DNA from: Pseudomonas bananamidigenes
Lineage (GTDB): Bacteria > Pseudomonadota > Gammaproteobacteria > Pseudomonadales > Pseudomonadaceae
NCBI RefSeq assembly: GCF_001679645.1
Contig: NZ_LRUN01000010.1
Location: 124,001-188,000, forward strand
Direction of reading: 5' to 3'
Length of the DNA stretch: 64,000 bases
Every line of letters begins with the position of its first letter. Positions within the stretch are counted from its first letter, which is position 1. Below are positions 7,845 through 17,300 of this stretch, one piece after another. The notes under the pieces were generated by a model. The model was given only the letters and a program-made list of their open reading frames with translations. It was not told the DNA's origin and did not search any database. The position numbers and the translations under genes were made by a program.

Positions 7845-9311
7845 ATGACCGTCTCTGAGAAAGCCCCGCGCAACAACGACCTGATCTACGGTCTCAATGA
7901 CCGTCCGCACTTCACCGCGACGGTGTTTGCCGCGCTGCAACACGTCCTGGCCAGCTTCGTCGGCATCATCACTCCGACCCTGATCATGGGCGGCGCCCTC
8001 GGTCTGCAGAGTGAAATCCCGTACCTGATCAGCATGGCGCTGTTCGTCTCCGGCCTCGGTACTTTCGTTCAGGCCAGACGTTTCGGCCCGGTCGGCTCCG
8101 GATTGCTGTGCCTGCAAGGCACCAGTTTTTCCTTCATCAGCGTGATTCTCAGCGCCGGATTCATGGTCAAGGCCCGGGGCGGCGGCACCGATGAGATCTT
8201 GTCGACGATCTTCGGCGTGTGCTTCTTTGCCGCCTTTATCGAAGTGGTGCTGAGCCAGTTCATCGGCAAGCTGCGCATGCTGATCACCCCGGTGGTGACC
8301 GGCACCATCATCACCCTGATGGGCCTGTCGCTGATCAAGGTGGCGATGACCGACATTGCCGGCGGCTTCGGCGCAGCGGATCTGGGCGCGGGCAGCCATG
8401 TGTTCCTGGCGGCACTGGTACTTGCCACCATCGTGGTGCTGAACCGGGTCGACGTGCCGTTCCTGCGTCTGGGCGCGATCGTCATCGGCCTGACCCTCGG
8501 CTACGTTGTGGCGTGGCTGATGGGCACCGTGGATTTCGCCAACCTGCCCGAAGTGCCGGTGGTCAGCGTGCCGGTGCCGTTCAAGTACGGTTTCAACTTC
8601 GACTGGGTGGCTTTCGTGCCGGTGGCGGTGATTTTCCTGGTGTCGCCGCTGGAAGCTGCCGGTGACCTGACCGCCAACTCGATGATTTCCCGGCAGCCGG
8701 TCAAGGGCCCGCTGTACATCCGCCGGATCAAGTCCGGGCTGCTCGCCGACGGCCTCAACTCGGCCATGGCCGCAGTGTTCAACAGCATGCCGATGGTGAC
8801 GTTCGCCCAGAACAACGGGGTGATTCAGCTCACTGGCGTGGCCAGCCGTTACGTGGCGTTCTTCATTGCCGGTCTGCTGGTGTTGTTGGGCCTGTTCCCG
8901 ATGATCGGCGCGGTGCTGCAACTGATGCCGAAACCGGTGCTCGGCGGCGCGGAGCTGGTGATGTTCGGCACCGTGGCCGTGGCCGGGATCAAGATCCTCG
9001 CCGAGGCCGGCCTGCACCGGCGCAACATGCTGATCGTGGCAATTTCCGTCGGCATGGGCCTGGGCATCGCCGCCGTGCCGGAGGTGCTGCGGGAACTGCC
9101 GCAGGCGCTGCGCAATATTTTCGAATCGCCGATCACCGTCGGTGCGCTGTGTGCGATCGTACTGAATCTCTTCCTGCCGGAAGAATTCATTGAACTGGAA
9201 GAAGATGACTTCGATCCGGAAGCCTCTATTCTTCAGGTCATGGAAAACCCCGAGACCCCGGCCAAGGGTGAACCCGCATCAAAGGCCGCTGTCGCACAGT
9301 TGAACCGTTGA
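7845..9311 (+). CDS. NCS2-family purine/uracil permease
   Basis: 488 residues from ATG 7845 (M-T-V-S-E-K); the frame continues upstream but into REP sequence. Multiple hydrophobic helices throughout, with the NCS2 signatures 'QHVLASFVGIITPTLIMGG' near the N terminus, 'GPVGSGLLCLQGTSFSFI' and 'TFAQNNGVIQLTGVASR' (the NAT motif). The glutamate in 'VSPLEAAGDLTANS' corresponds to the conserved substrate-binding acid of helix 8. Family members are proton symporters for xanthine, urate or uracil; XanP/UacT type is most likely, with substrate uncertain. An acidic C-terminal tail follows the last helix. Confidence 0.92.
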   Translation: MTVSEKAPRNNDLIYGLNDRPHFTATVFAALQHVLASFVGIITPTLIMGGALGLQSEIPYLISMALFVSGLGTFVQARRFGPVGSGLLCLQGTSFSFISVILSAGFMVKARGGGTDEILSTIFGVCFFAAFIEVVLSQFIGKLRMLITPVVTGTIITLMGLSLIKVAMTDIAGGFGAADLGAGSHVFLAALVLATIVVLNRVDVPFLRLGAIVIGLTLGYVVAWLMGTVDFANLPEVPVVSVPVPFKYGFNFDWVAFVPVAVIFLVSPLEAAGDLTANSMISRQPVKGPLYIRRIKSGLLADGLNSAMAAVFNSMPMVTFAQNNGVIQLTGVASRYVAFFIAGLLVLLGLFPMIGAVLQLMPKPVLGGAELVMFGTVAVAGIKILAEAGLHRRNMLIVAISVGMGLGIAAVPEVLRELPQALRNIFESPITVGALCAIVLNLFLPEEFIELEEDDFDPEASILQVMENPETPAKGEPASKAAVAQLNR

Positions 9312-9328
9312 GGGTGTCCGCTCGATGA

Positions 9329-9366
9329 AAAAAGGGCTGACACCGGCAACGGTTCAGCCCTTTTTC
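9329..9366. terminator. bidirectional intrinsic terminator
   Basis: AAAAAAGGGCTGA and TCAGCCCTTTTT form an inverted repeat around a 13-base loop, with an A tract before and a T tract after. It separates the permease from the lipoprotein gene. Confidence 0.85.
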
Positions 9367-9381
9367 AATGAGAGAGCATCA

Positions 9382-9855
9382 ATGCGTCGTATCCAAGCCG
9401 TCCTCCTGTCCCTGCTTCTGCTCTCCCTCAGCGCCTGCGCGTTGTTTCCCGACCGCGACCCGGTGAACATCAACGTGGTCGGCGTCGAACCGCTGCCGAG
9501 CCAGGATCTGGAAGTGCGCTTCGCCATCAAGCTGCGCGTGCAGAACCCCAACGAAACCGCCATCGACTACAACGGCATTGCGCTGGATCTGGACGTGAAT
9601 GGTCATTCTTTCGCTTCCGGGGTGAGCGATCAGAGCGGCTCCATTCCACGATTCTCCGAAGCCATCGTCAGCGTTCCCGTGAGCATTTCTGCGTTTTCGG
9701 TGCTGCGCCAGACCCTGGGCCTGAGCCAGACCCAGTCGCTCGACAACCTGCCTTACGTGCTGCGCGGCAAACTGGCGGGCGGCGTCTTTGGCACCATGCG
9801 TTTTGTCGACAGCGGCAAGCTCAGCCTGCCACGAGCCAGTGCCGCAACCTGGTAA
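9382..9855 (+). CDS. LEA14-like (WHy domain) lipoprotein
   Basis: 157 residues starting M-R-R-I-Q-A; an earlier in-frame ATG lies inside the terminator hairpin. The lipoprotein signal peptide ends in the lipobox L-S-A-C. The mature part is a single beta-rich LEA type 2 (WHy) domain ('FAIKLRVQNPNETAIDYNGIA', a typical phrase). Such domains are linked to desiccation or stress protection, mostly from plant work; in bacteria the role is poorly known. It probably sits in the cell envelope, facing the periplasm. Confidence 0.88.
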   Translation: MRRIQAVLLSLLLLSLSACALFPDRDPVNINVVGVEPLPSQDLEVRFAIKLRVQNPNETAIDYNGIALDLDVNGHSFASGVSDQSGSIPRFSEAIVSVPVSISAFSVLRQTLGLSQTQSLDNLPYVLRGKLAGGVFGTMRFVDSGKLSLPRASAATW

Positions 9856-9907
9856 AGATGCGGTAGCCTGCGACGCTCACTGGCAGAAAAATGGAAGTCG
9901 CAGGTTT

Positions 9908-10459
9908 ATGGAAGACACGCCCACGCTGTACACCGAACGGTTAGTCCTGCGCCCACTGGTACTGGCCGACGCAGAGGCCATCCAGCAGCAATTTGCGCAC
10001 TGGGAAGTGGTGCGTTACCTGAACGCTTTGGTGCCCTGGCCTTATCCGGACGATGGCGCCCTCACCTACCTGCGTGACATTGCGCTGCCGGCGATTGCGG
10101 CGGGCAAAGAGTGGCACTGGACGATTCGTCTCAAGTCGGCACCAGAGCAATTGATCGGCAACATCAGTCTTATGGACGAGCCGGATAACCATCGCGGGTT
10201 CTGGCTCGCCCCGGCCTGGCAGGGCCAGGGCCTGATGACGGAAGCCAGCGAAGCCGTGACCCGCTACTGGTTCGAAACCCTCGATCAACCGCTGATGCGC
10301 GTGCCGAAAGCTGCTCCGAACATTGGCTCGCGCAAGCTCTCGCAGCGCACCGGCATGCGCTTGATCCGCACCGACGAGGATGACTTCGTCAGTGGCCGCT
10401 TCCCTCGGGAAATCTGGGAAATCACCCGAGAGGAGTGGCAGCAGCGCCTCAAGCAGTGA
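9908..10459 (+). CDS. GNAT family N-acetyltransferase (RimJ/RimL type)
   Basis: 183 residues from M-E-D-T-P-T. It opens with the RimJ/L-like '[17 protein letters not shown]' strand and shows a partial acetyl-CoA site at '[20 protein letters not shown]' (Q-G-Q-G-L-M in place of Q/R-G-x-G-x-A/G). Members acetylate protein N termini or small amines; the substrate here is unknown. It ends convergently with the nitrilase gene, overlapping its 3' end by 11 bases. Confidence 0.88.
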   Translation: MEDTPTLYTERLVLRPLVLADAEAIQQQFAHWEVVRYLNALVPWPYPDDGALTYLRDIALPAIAAGKEWHWTIRLKSAPEQLIGNISLMDEPDNHRGFWLAPAWQGQGLMTEASEAVTRYWFETLDQPLMRVPKAAPNIGSRKLSQRTGMRLIRTDEDDFVSGRFPREIWEITREEWQQRLKQ

Positions 10460-11381
10460 AGCGAACACCCGGTTTGGCGCGCTCATCCACGCTCAACTCG
10501 AATACATCCGGCCGTGCATAGTGGCCGACCACGTCGTAGTCATAGCGGGCCCGCACCAGTTCATCGGTATCGATCTCGGCGGTGAGCAATCCGGCCTCGC
10601 CCCGAAGCGGCCCGGCCAGTACGTCGCCCATCGGCCCGACGATCACGCTGCCACCGGCAATCAGTGGTCGATCCCCCGGCCAGTTGGCAATCTCCACACC
10701 CAACTCGTTCGGCGAGGCCTGGATCTGACAGGCGCTGACCACAAAGCAGCGCCCTTCATGGGCGATGTGGCGCATGCTGACCTGCCACATCTCGCGCTCG
10801 TCCACGGTCGGCGCGCACCAGACCTCGATACCCTTGGCGTACATCGCCGTGCGCAGCAGCGGCATCATGTTTTCCCAGCAGATCACCGCGCCGAGCTTGC
10901 CGACCTGCGTGTCGAGCACCGGCAAGGTCGAACCGTCGCCCTTGCCCCAGATCAGCCGTTCGGTGCCGGTGGGCATGAGTTTGCGGTGTTTTGCCACCAG
11001 GCCCGCCTGCGGGTCGAAATACAGGGCGGTGCAATGCAGGGTGCTGCCGGCGCGTTCGATCACACCGATCACCAGATTGGCCCCGGTGCGCGCCGACAGC
11101 CCGGCCAACGCTTCGGTTTCCACGCCCGGCACATCGATGGCGTTGGCGAAGTAACGGGCGTAGGCCTCGCGCCCTTCGGGCAAGCGATAACCCAGTTGTG
11201 TGCCGAAGCCCTCGCCTTTGGGGTAACCACCGAGCAAGGCTTCGGGCATCACCACCAATGAGGCGCGGGATTCGAGGATGGCGTCTTCCCAGCTCAGGAT
11301 CTGCTCCAGGGTTTCTCCCTTGCCACCGGGCAAGGCACCGATTTGCAGGGCGGCAACGATTGATTTGGGCATGGTGGTCAC
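10449..11381 (-). CDS. nitrilase
   Basis: 310 residues with the nitrilase-superfamily catalytic set: Glu-47 ('[10 protein letters not shown]'), Lys-134 ('[16 protein letters not shown]') and Cys-168 ('CWENMMPL'). The 'CWEN' cysteine region and '[12 protein letters not shown]' point to branch 1 (true nitrilases, nitrile to carboxylic acid plus ammonia) and not amidases. Substrate class (aliphatic, aryl or arylacetonitrile) is not clear. An ATG at codon 4 is an alternative start. A LysR regulator diverges from it across 75 bases and is the likely controller. Confidence 0.92.
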   Translation of the reverse strand: MTTMPKSIVAALQIGALPGGKGETLEQILSWEDAILESRASLVVMPEALLGGYPKGEGFGTQLGYRLPEGREAYARYFANAIDVPGVETEALAGLSARTGANLVIGVIERAGSTLHCTALYFDPQAGLVAKHRKLMPTGTERLIWGKGDGSTLPVLDTQVGKLGAVICWENMMPLLRTAMYAKGIEVWCAPTVDEREMWQVSMRHIAHEGRCFVVSACQIQASPNELGVEIANWPGDRPLIAGGSVIVGPMGDVLAGPLRGEAGLLTAEIDTDELVRARYDYDVVGHYARPDVFELSVDERAKPGVRFTA

Positions 11382-11456
11382 TCCGTGAGGTTCAGGTGTT
11401 GCTCATTCTCCGGCGCCACGGGATCATGAATAAAGCCCGACTCACTGCTGAATGAT

Positions 11457-12371
11457 ATGAGCCAAATGAATATCGCCACCGTCGACCTGAACCTGCTGAA
11501 AGTCTTTGAAGCGCTGCATGAAGAGTCCAGCGCCAGCCGTGCAGCGTTGCGTCTGGGCGTGACGCAATCGGCAGTCAGCGCGGCGTTGCGCCGGTTACGT
11601 GAGGTTTATGGCGATCAATTGTTCGTGCGCACCGGTCGGGGCCTTGCGCCAACCCTCAAGGCCAATCAGCTGAAACCGGTAGTCAGCGATGCCTTGAACA
11701 AGTGTCGGCAAAGCCTGGCGATGGTCGACCCGGCGGCCAATCAGTACGACGGGCGCTCGGTCAGCATCGGGCTGTCGGATGATTTCGAGATTGCCTACGG
11801 GCGGCGTCTGATCGAAGAAATCGGGCGACGGGCGCCGAAGCTGCGTCTGATCTTCCGCCAGACCCACAGCCAGATCGTCGCCCGGGCCCTGATGGAGCGC
11901 AGCATCGACCTGGCGATCACCGCTGGCGGTTTCGCCGAGCGGCTGCTCAGCCGCCAGGTATTGGGCGAAGGGGGTTACGCGTGCCTGGTGGACCCGGCGA
12001 GCCTTGCGCCCGGCCAGCAGCAGATCGGTCTGGAGGAATTCGTGGCCCGGGAGCACATTCTGGTGTCCTCGGGCGGCTTTATAGGGATCACCGATGAGGG
12101 GCTGGCGGCGCTCGGTTTGAGTCGCCGGGTGTGCGCCTCGACCACGCATTTCGCGGCGTTGCCGCACCTGCTCAAGGGCAGTACCGCTGTGGCGACCATC
12201 CCGACTCACGCGGCGCAGGCCATTGCGTCACTGAGCGGATTGGCCCTGCTGCCCTGCCCGCTGGCCTTGCCGCGTTATCCGGTCGAACTGGGCTGGCGCA
12301 CCAATACCCAGATCGACCCGGTTGTGCTGAAAGTGCGCGAAGCGATTGCCGCCAGTTTCAAGACCGAATGA
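11457..12371 (+). CDS. LysR-type transcriptional regulator
   Basis: 304 residues. N-terminal helix-turn-helix ('ASRAALRLGVTQSAVSAALRRLREVYGD', about residues 27-54), then 'LFVRTGRGLAPT', which is typical of the NodD/LeuO-like subset, and an effector domain. Its start is 75 bases from the divergent nitrilase start, the usual arrangement for a regulator of its neighbour. An ATG four codons downstream is possible. Confidence 0.9.
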   Translation: MSQMNIATVDLNLLKVFEALHEESSASRAALRLGVTQSAVSAALRRLREVYGDQLFVRTGRGLAPTLKANQLKPVVSDALNKCRQSLAMVDPAANQYDGRSVSIGLSDDFEIAYGRRLIEEIGRRAPKLRLIFRQTHSQIVARALMERSIDLAITAGGFAERLLSRQVLGEGGYACLVDPASLAPGQQQIGLEEFVAREHILVSSGGFIGITDEGLAALGLSRRVCASTTHFAALPHLLKGSTAVATIPTHAAQAIASLSGLALLPCPLALPRYPVELGWRTNTQIDPVVLKVREAIAASFKTE

Positions 12372-12626
12372 TTACTTGTTGGCTGCCATCAACCGGTTGA
12401 CTTCACTGCGCACCATGTTGGCGAACTCCGGCGGCGACATGCCGTCCAGCTCGGCGCGCACGAATTCGGCCCATTTGCCCTTGCGCTTGGAGCGCTCGCC
12501 GAACAATCGTGCGGCTTCGCCCTTGGCTTTACCCAGATTGTTCTGCCAGAGTTCGAACAGTCGGGATTTCTCGTCTTCCACCGCCGCGCGCTCTGCGAGG
12601 GATTTGTTGGCCAGATTGAAACTCAT
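12372..12626 (-). CDS. small conserved hypothetical protein
   Basis: 84 residues, highly charged and probably helical ('DEKSRLFELWQNNLGKAKGEAARLFGERSKRKGKWAEFV'), with no signal peptide or cysteine. The coding end abuts the convergent LysR gene. I do not recognise a named domain. The composition suggests a small cytosolic, possibly nucleic-acid- or protein-binding protein. Confidence 0.65.
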   Translation of the reverse strand: MSFNLANKSLAERAAVEDEKSRLFELWQNNLGKAKGEAARLFGERSKRKGKWAEFVRAELDGMSPPEFANMVRSEVNRLMAANK

Positions 12627-12779
12627 GGGGAATTACCTGCTGCATGAAATGGCGACATCTTACACGCTGGACGGAAATCCCCGGCGCTGGTTTTTCCTCT
12701 CGAGAGAAATTCACTGCAACTTTTCAAGCGGCGCCACACTCCATTGAACACTGTCCATTCACTTGCAAGGAGTCACCCA

Positions 12780-13097
12780 ATGGCCCGCAAAAGCGCCGTT
12801 CAAGCCGCTGAAGACCAAATCAAGGATCAAGCGTTCAGCGAACTTCAGGCTCTGATCGAAGAGTCGGACAAGCTGCTCAAAAGCAGTGCTTCACTGGTCG
12901 GCGAGGAAGCCGAGACCCTGCGCGGGCAAATTGCCTTGAAGTTGCAGCAGGCGCTGGACTCGGTCTCCAGCGTGCGCGACCGCACCAGGCCGGCGGTTGA
13001 CGCCACCGAAAGTTACATCGGCGGCCACCCGTGGCAGACCGTGGCGATCTCGGCCGGTTTCGGTCTGGTGGTCGGTCTGTTGCTTGGCCGCCGCTGA
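12780..13097 (+). CDS. DUF883 (ElaB/YqjD-type) membrane protein
   Basis: 105 residues from M-A-R-K-S-A after an AAGGAG site; 12 upstream in-frame codons are judged untranslated. A long amphipathic/coiled N-terminal helix with heptad-like spacing is followed by the DUF883 end 'YIGGHPWQTVAISAGFGLVVGLLLGRR', a C-terminal membrane anchor with a GxxxG-like pattern. E. coli homologues YqjD and ElaB are inner-membrane proteins that bind ribosomes in stationary phase. A terminator follows immediately. Confidence 0.9.
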   Translation: MARKSAVQAAEDQIKDQAFSELQALIEESDKLLKSSASLVGEEAETLRGQIALKLQQALDSVSSVRDRTRPAVDATESYIGGHPWQTVAISAGFGLVVGLLLGRR

Positions 13098-13105
13098 GCG
13101 AGTAC

Positions 13106-13136
13106 AAAAAAGGCGAGCCATCGGGCTCGCCTTTTT
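13106..13136. terminator. bidirectional intrinsic terminator
   Basis: An 8-bp perfect stem GGCGAGCC/GGCTCGCC with a 4-base loop, flanked by six A and five T. It serves the DUF883 gene and the convergent Ldh-family gene. Confidence 0.92.
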
Positions 13137-13152
13137 CATGTCCGGCAAAACG

Positions 13153-14184
13153 TCACTCGCCCGCCAGTTCACGCAACTGCGCCAGGGTTTGCTCATCCAG
13201 CACGATGCCCTCGGCCAATGATCTGGCCCGCTGCAAATGCCGCCGATCGCCCGGCAAGCGCTTGAGCCCTGCCCCGTGCATCTGCCTGACCAGCTCCTGA
13301 CTGCGCTCGGCGAAGCGCTGCCCGGCGGTCTTGCTCGGGTCGATCACGATCAGCAACTGACCGGTCCACGGGGTTTTGGCCCCTGGATGGTTCTTCCAGT
13401 CGAATTCGAACGAGAAGTTGCCGCCGGTCAGCGCGGCGGCCAACAGCTCCACCATCATCGACAGCGCCGAGCCTTTGTGCCCGCCAAAGGGGAGCAACGC
13501 CCCGCCTTCGAGAATCGCTTTCGGATCGCAGGTCGGCTGACCGAGGCTGTCCACACCCATGCCCGCCGGCAGCCTTTCGCCTTTGCGTGCGGCAATCTGT
13601 ACATCTCCGTGGGCGATGGCACTGGTGGCCAGATCGAACACGATCGGCGCACCGTCGGCACGCGGCGCGGCAAAAGCGATCGGGTTGGTGCCGAACAACG
13701 GGCGGTCAGCGCCGTGGGGCACGACACAGGTCATGCTGTTGACCACGCTCAGCGCCACCAGACCTTCGTCGGCGAAAGGCTCGACGTCCGGCCACAGCGC
13801 GGCAAAATGATGGGAATTGCGGATCGCCAGTATCGCGATCCCGGCACGGCGAGCCTTTTCCACCAACAGCGAACGCGCCGCGGCCAGCGCAGGCTGGGCA
13901 AAACCGTTACCGGCATCGACACTGACAAAGCCTGAAGCCACGTCCTCGACTATCGGCACGGCCTGGCCATTGACCCAGCCGCTGTCGAGGGTCGAGACAT
14001 AACCCGGAATCCGGAAAACGCCATGGCTGTGGGCGCCGTCGCGCTCAGCGTTGGCACAGTTGTGCGCCAGGGTCCTGGCGACCTCGTGGGAGGTACCGTG
14101 ACGGATGAAGATTTTTTCCAGCAGTTGGGTCAGCTCGTCCAGAAAGACCGTGGACGAGACCGCATGATCGTGTGGCGCAGACAT
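13153..14184 (-). CDS. Ldh-family NAD(P)H oxidoreductase, DpkA-like
   Basis: 343 residues from M-S-A-P-H-D after a GGAG site; an upstream extension of 45 codons is not family-like. Features of the malate/L-lactate/sulfolactate dehydrogenase fold (not Rossmann): 'AHNCANAERDGAHSHGVFRIPGY', 'RNSHHFAALWPDVEPFADEGL', 'PLFGTNPIAFAAPR' and 'GGHKGSALSMMVELLAAALTG'. The closest characterised pseudomonad relatives reduce delta1-piperideine-2-carboxylate/delta1-pyrroline-2-carboxylate in D-lysine and D-proline catabolism (DpkA). This assignment is likely but not proven. No lysine-catabolic genes adjoin it. Confidence 0.85.
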   Translation of the reverse strand: MSAPHDHAVSSTVFLDELTQLLEKIFIRHGTSHEVARTLAHNCANAERDGAHSHGVFRIPGYVSTLDSGWVNGQAVPIVEDVASGFVSVDAGNGFAQPALAAARSLLVEKARRAGIAILAIRNSHHFAALWPDVEPFADEGLVALSVVNSMTCVVPHGADRPLFGTNPIAFAAPRADGAPIVFDLATSAIAHGDVQIAARKGERLPAGMGVDSLGQPTCDPKAILEGGALLPFGGHKGSALSMMVELLAAALTGGNFSFEFDWKNHPGAKTPWTGQLLIVIDPSKTAGQRFAERSQELVRQMHGAGLKRLPGDRRHLQRARSLAEGIVLDEQTLAQLRELAGE

Positions 14185-14368
14185 CTGAAGCTCCAGAATA
14201 ATTATTGGAGGGAACAACAGCGTACGAACTGACGCATCCGGATTAACCACGGGCAGCCGGTGGCCTGTCAACCCTGCGAGATATTCATATACCACCCTTG
14301 CATTGCGTGCGTCCCCCAATCTCGAGCCCCACTACTCACGTGCAGACGCACACTGACGAGGCTTGACG

Positions 14369-17300
14369 ATGCCCACCCCCACTTCTGCATTACTGTTTCC
14401 CGAAGCACTCGACGCCCCGGGCCGGTGGCCCGAACTGGGCAAGACCCACGGCCTGGAAGAAAAGGATTTCAGATGGCTGGCCGATGTCAGGCTGGCGTCC
14501 GATACCCTGCGGCGCCAGCAAAGGCCGCCCATGTACGCCGAACGTGTTCTGCTCAACGCCGACAGTCAGAATCCCGTTCCACTGCCGGGTGCATTTGTTC
14601 TGAGTGACACGCCTTACGACGAGGGCCAGATCCTCTACACCCCGCAAGAAGGCATCCGCAAATACCACAGTCGCGCGGACCTGAAGGCTCAGCTCGAATC
14701 ACGCCTCGGAACAACCGACGGTCAGGACACCTTGCTGGCATTTCTACCCTTGACCCAGCAGCGACGACTACAGGATGCCGAGCGCATTTCAGTGACGTTT
14801 TCGATCATTGAGGGGGATGTATTCGAGGAGCGTGATTCCAGCCTCAGGCAAGGTCCCATACTCAACGCCCAGGCCATGCTGGACGAACTCAAGAAGCTGC
14901 CGACCCTGACGCAATGGCTGGACAGCGCACTGGATGAACTGCTCAAACCTCATTTCGGAGCGCTGCAACAACGTCATACCCGTGTCAGCGTTCATGCGGC
15001 CCGCGACGGTGAAAACCATCAGGCTTCCAACGGGGATGCCAGCGAAGCGGGCTCCATGAGTCTGAGCGAGGCGGTGTTGACGCACTATCGCCACCAGCGC
15101 TGGCCGGGTGATCGTCTGCCCGGGTTTTCCCACCCCGACAGGCCACCGGGCACGCACGATCAGGAGCAATGGAAAAATGCCGTCACCCAGGCATCGGGCA
15201 TGTTGCCGGCCCTGCTGTTCCGCCAACTGGAGCATTACTGGAACGGCGCGGCGACCCTGGGATCGACCCGTCGCACATTGCTCGCCCGGGTCCTGGAAGA
15301 CCAGGCCCGCGTCGACTGGCTGCTCAAGCGCGAGGCGGGAATACTCGATGCCAACCAGTTCTGCACGTTGCTTCAGTTGATTCGCCCCGCTGCCGAGGGC
15401 CCCCCCGCCCCCATCGCCGAGACCGTACGCCTCTGGGAAAACCCGGCCAATTATGTGGAGCTGGCCGGATCGCTGATGATCAGCGGTGCCGGCTCGTTTC
15501 TTTACACGCCCTCTCAGGGTCTGCAGCAGCTCAAGGATTATCAGGACCTGAAAGCCACCCTGCAGGAAAAATTCCTCGCCGAAGGTCACGAAGACGAGCT
15601 CTATGGGCTCCTGAGTCTGGATGAACGCAGCCGCTTTCTGGGTTTCGATCAGCCCCGGGTTTCGGGAGAGCGGGTAGCCGGCGAGGTCTTCCGGTTCCTC
15701 GGCGAATCGATCATCACCAAGCAGCGCCAGAACATCGAATACGCCCTGCAGGTGTTCCGCCTCAGCGACGGAGCGGTGAACCTCCACGCATTGTTCGACA
15801 AGAGCCTGGACATCCGCTCGATGATTCACGAGCGTTTGCAACAACTCGACACGCAGGGACGCTGGAGTACGCAGCCGGTCTGGTCCGGCAGCCAGCAGCC
15901 TTCGATCGTTCTGGCCGACAAGGCCCGCGCGGCCATAAGGACCTTCCATGCCGTCGACACTCCACTCCTGGAAAGTCTCGACAAGCAACCCATGGCGACC
16001 CGCGACACCCAGCGAGACTGGCTTGAAAACATGAAAGCGGATCTGGGCCACGCCTGGTTTGTCGGCATAAACGGTGAAGCCAGGCTCAGGGCATCGAGCG
16101 ACAGTCTGCCCGACTGGGCCCGGGTGCTCGTCGAGACCGTCATCGATGCCGATCGGCCGAGCCACCTGGAACGACGTAGCCTCAACGGTTTCCGGCCCGA
16201 CGCCTATGCACTCACCCTTGAGTCTCCCGACGGCAGGACGGTCTGGCCCCTGGCCCATTGCGTACTCATGACCGAGCGTGGAGGGCTCGACACCCGACAT
16301 TCCGGGCGCACCGTGCTATGGACGCCCGCGCTGGGTCTGGAGGTTTTCGAAAACATCGCCATCGCCCGCCAGGCACTGGACCGACGCTTGCTCGACAATG
16401 TTCAACGTCTGTCGCTGCTGGAAAATATCGTTCCCGATCAGTACCTGCCCCATCAGCGCTACACCCTCGGACGGTTTCGCATCATCCTTCGCAACGTGCT
16501 GCACGAGCGCATGCAATCTTGCATCGAGCACTATCTGGCAGGTTGTGAACAGGTGCGTCAGCGTGTGACTGAAGTGATAAGGCGGGACAAGGCATTGTCA
16601 ATGCTGCGCAAGACGCCGCTCCAGACCAATCTGCGCCTGGCATGCGAGCACGCCAGGGCCATCGAAAACCAGCAGACCTACCCTGCCTGGCTGAGCATGG
16701 CTCCGGTCAAGGATCAGAAACGGCACATCGAACTGCTTGAACGGTGGAACAAGAGTGTCATCGATGATCAGGATTACCTGAGCGGCGTGACTCCGCTGGC
16801 CGAGCATGTCCAACAAGCATTGAAAACTTCGCTGGGTCTTCGTTTTCCAAACGAGCATCTCGATCCCCGGCAGATCGAGATCATTCCCAATCTGGCGTTG
16901 GCCGGCCCGTCTTGCGACCTGGTGGATTTTGCCCTGAATCACGTCAATGTACTCCAGGGCACGGGGTACAGGGTTGCCTCGAAAACCTACGAGGCCTTGC
17001 CTCCCGGACTGGACCGCAAAATCGTCGATCAGTTGCTGCTGTCACTGGAGATCCCGGATACCTTCGGTCGAAAAGTGGCTGCGGCACTATCGACGAACAC
17101 AGTTGAAGGCCGTGAACGCAAAAAGCGTTTTTTCCAGCAGATGCCCTGGCAACTGATGCAGCACGCCCATGCATTGAAACTGCAGCAGCATCTGTCTGCG
17201 AAGGCTTACGAGCAAATCATTCAGGGACTGGACATGCCCGATGGCTATGCCCGAGCCACGGTGCCCGGCGCTCATGTAGTCGTCAGCCCGCTGACACTGG

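Noticed and set aside
7761..9017. 418-codon open frame antisense to the purine permease
   Set aside because: Predicted protein is His/Gln/Asp-rich and runs into REP sequence; the sense permease is certain.
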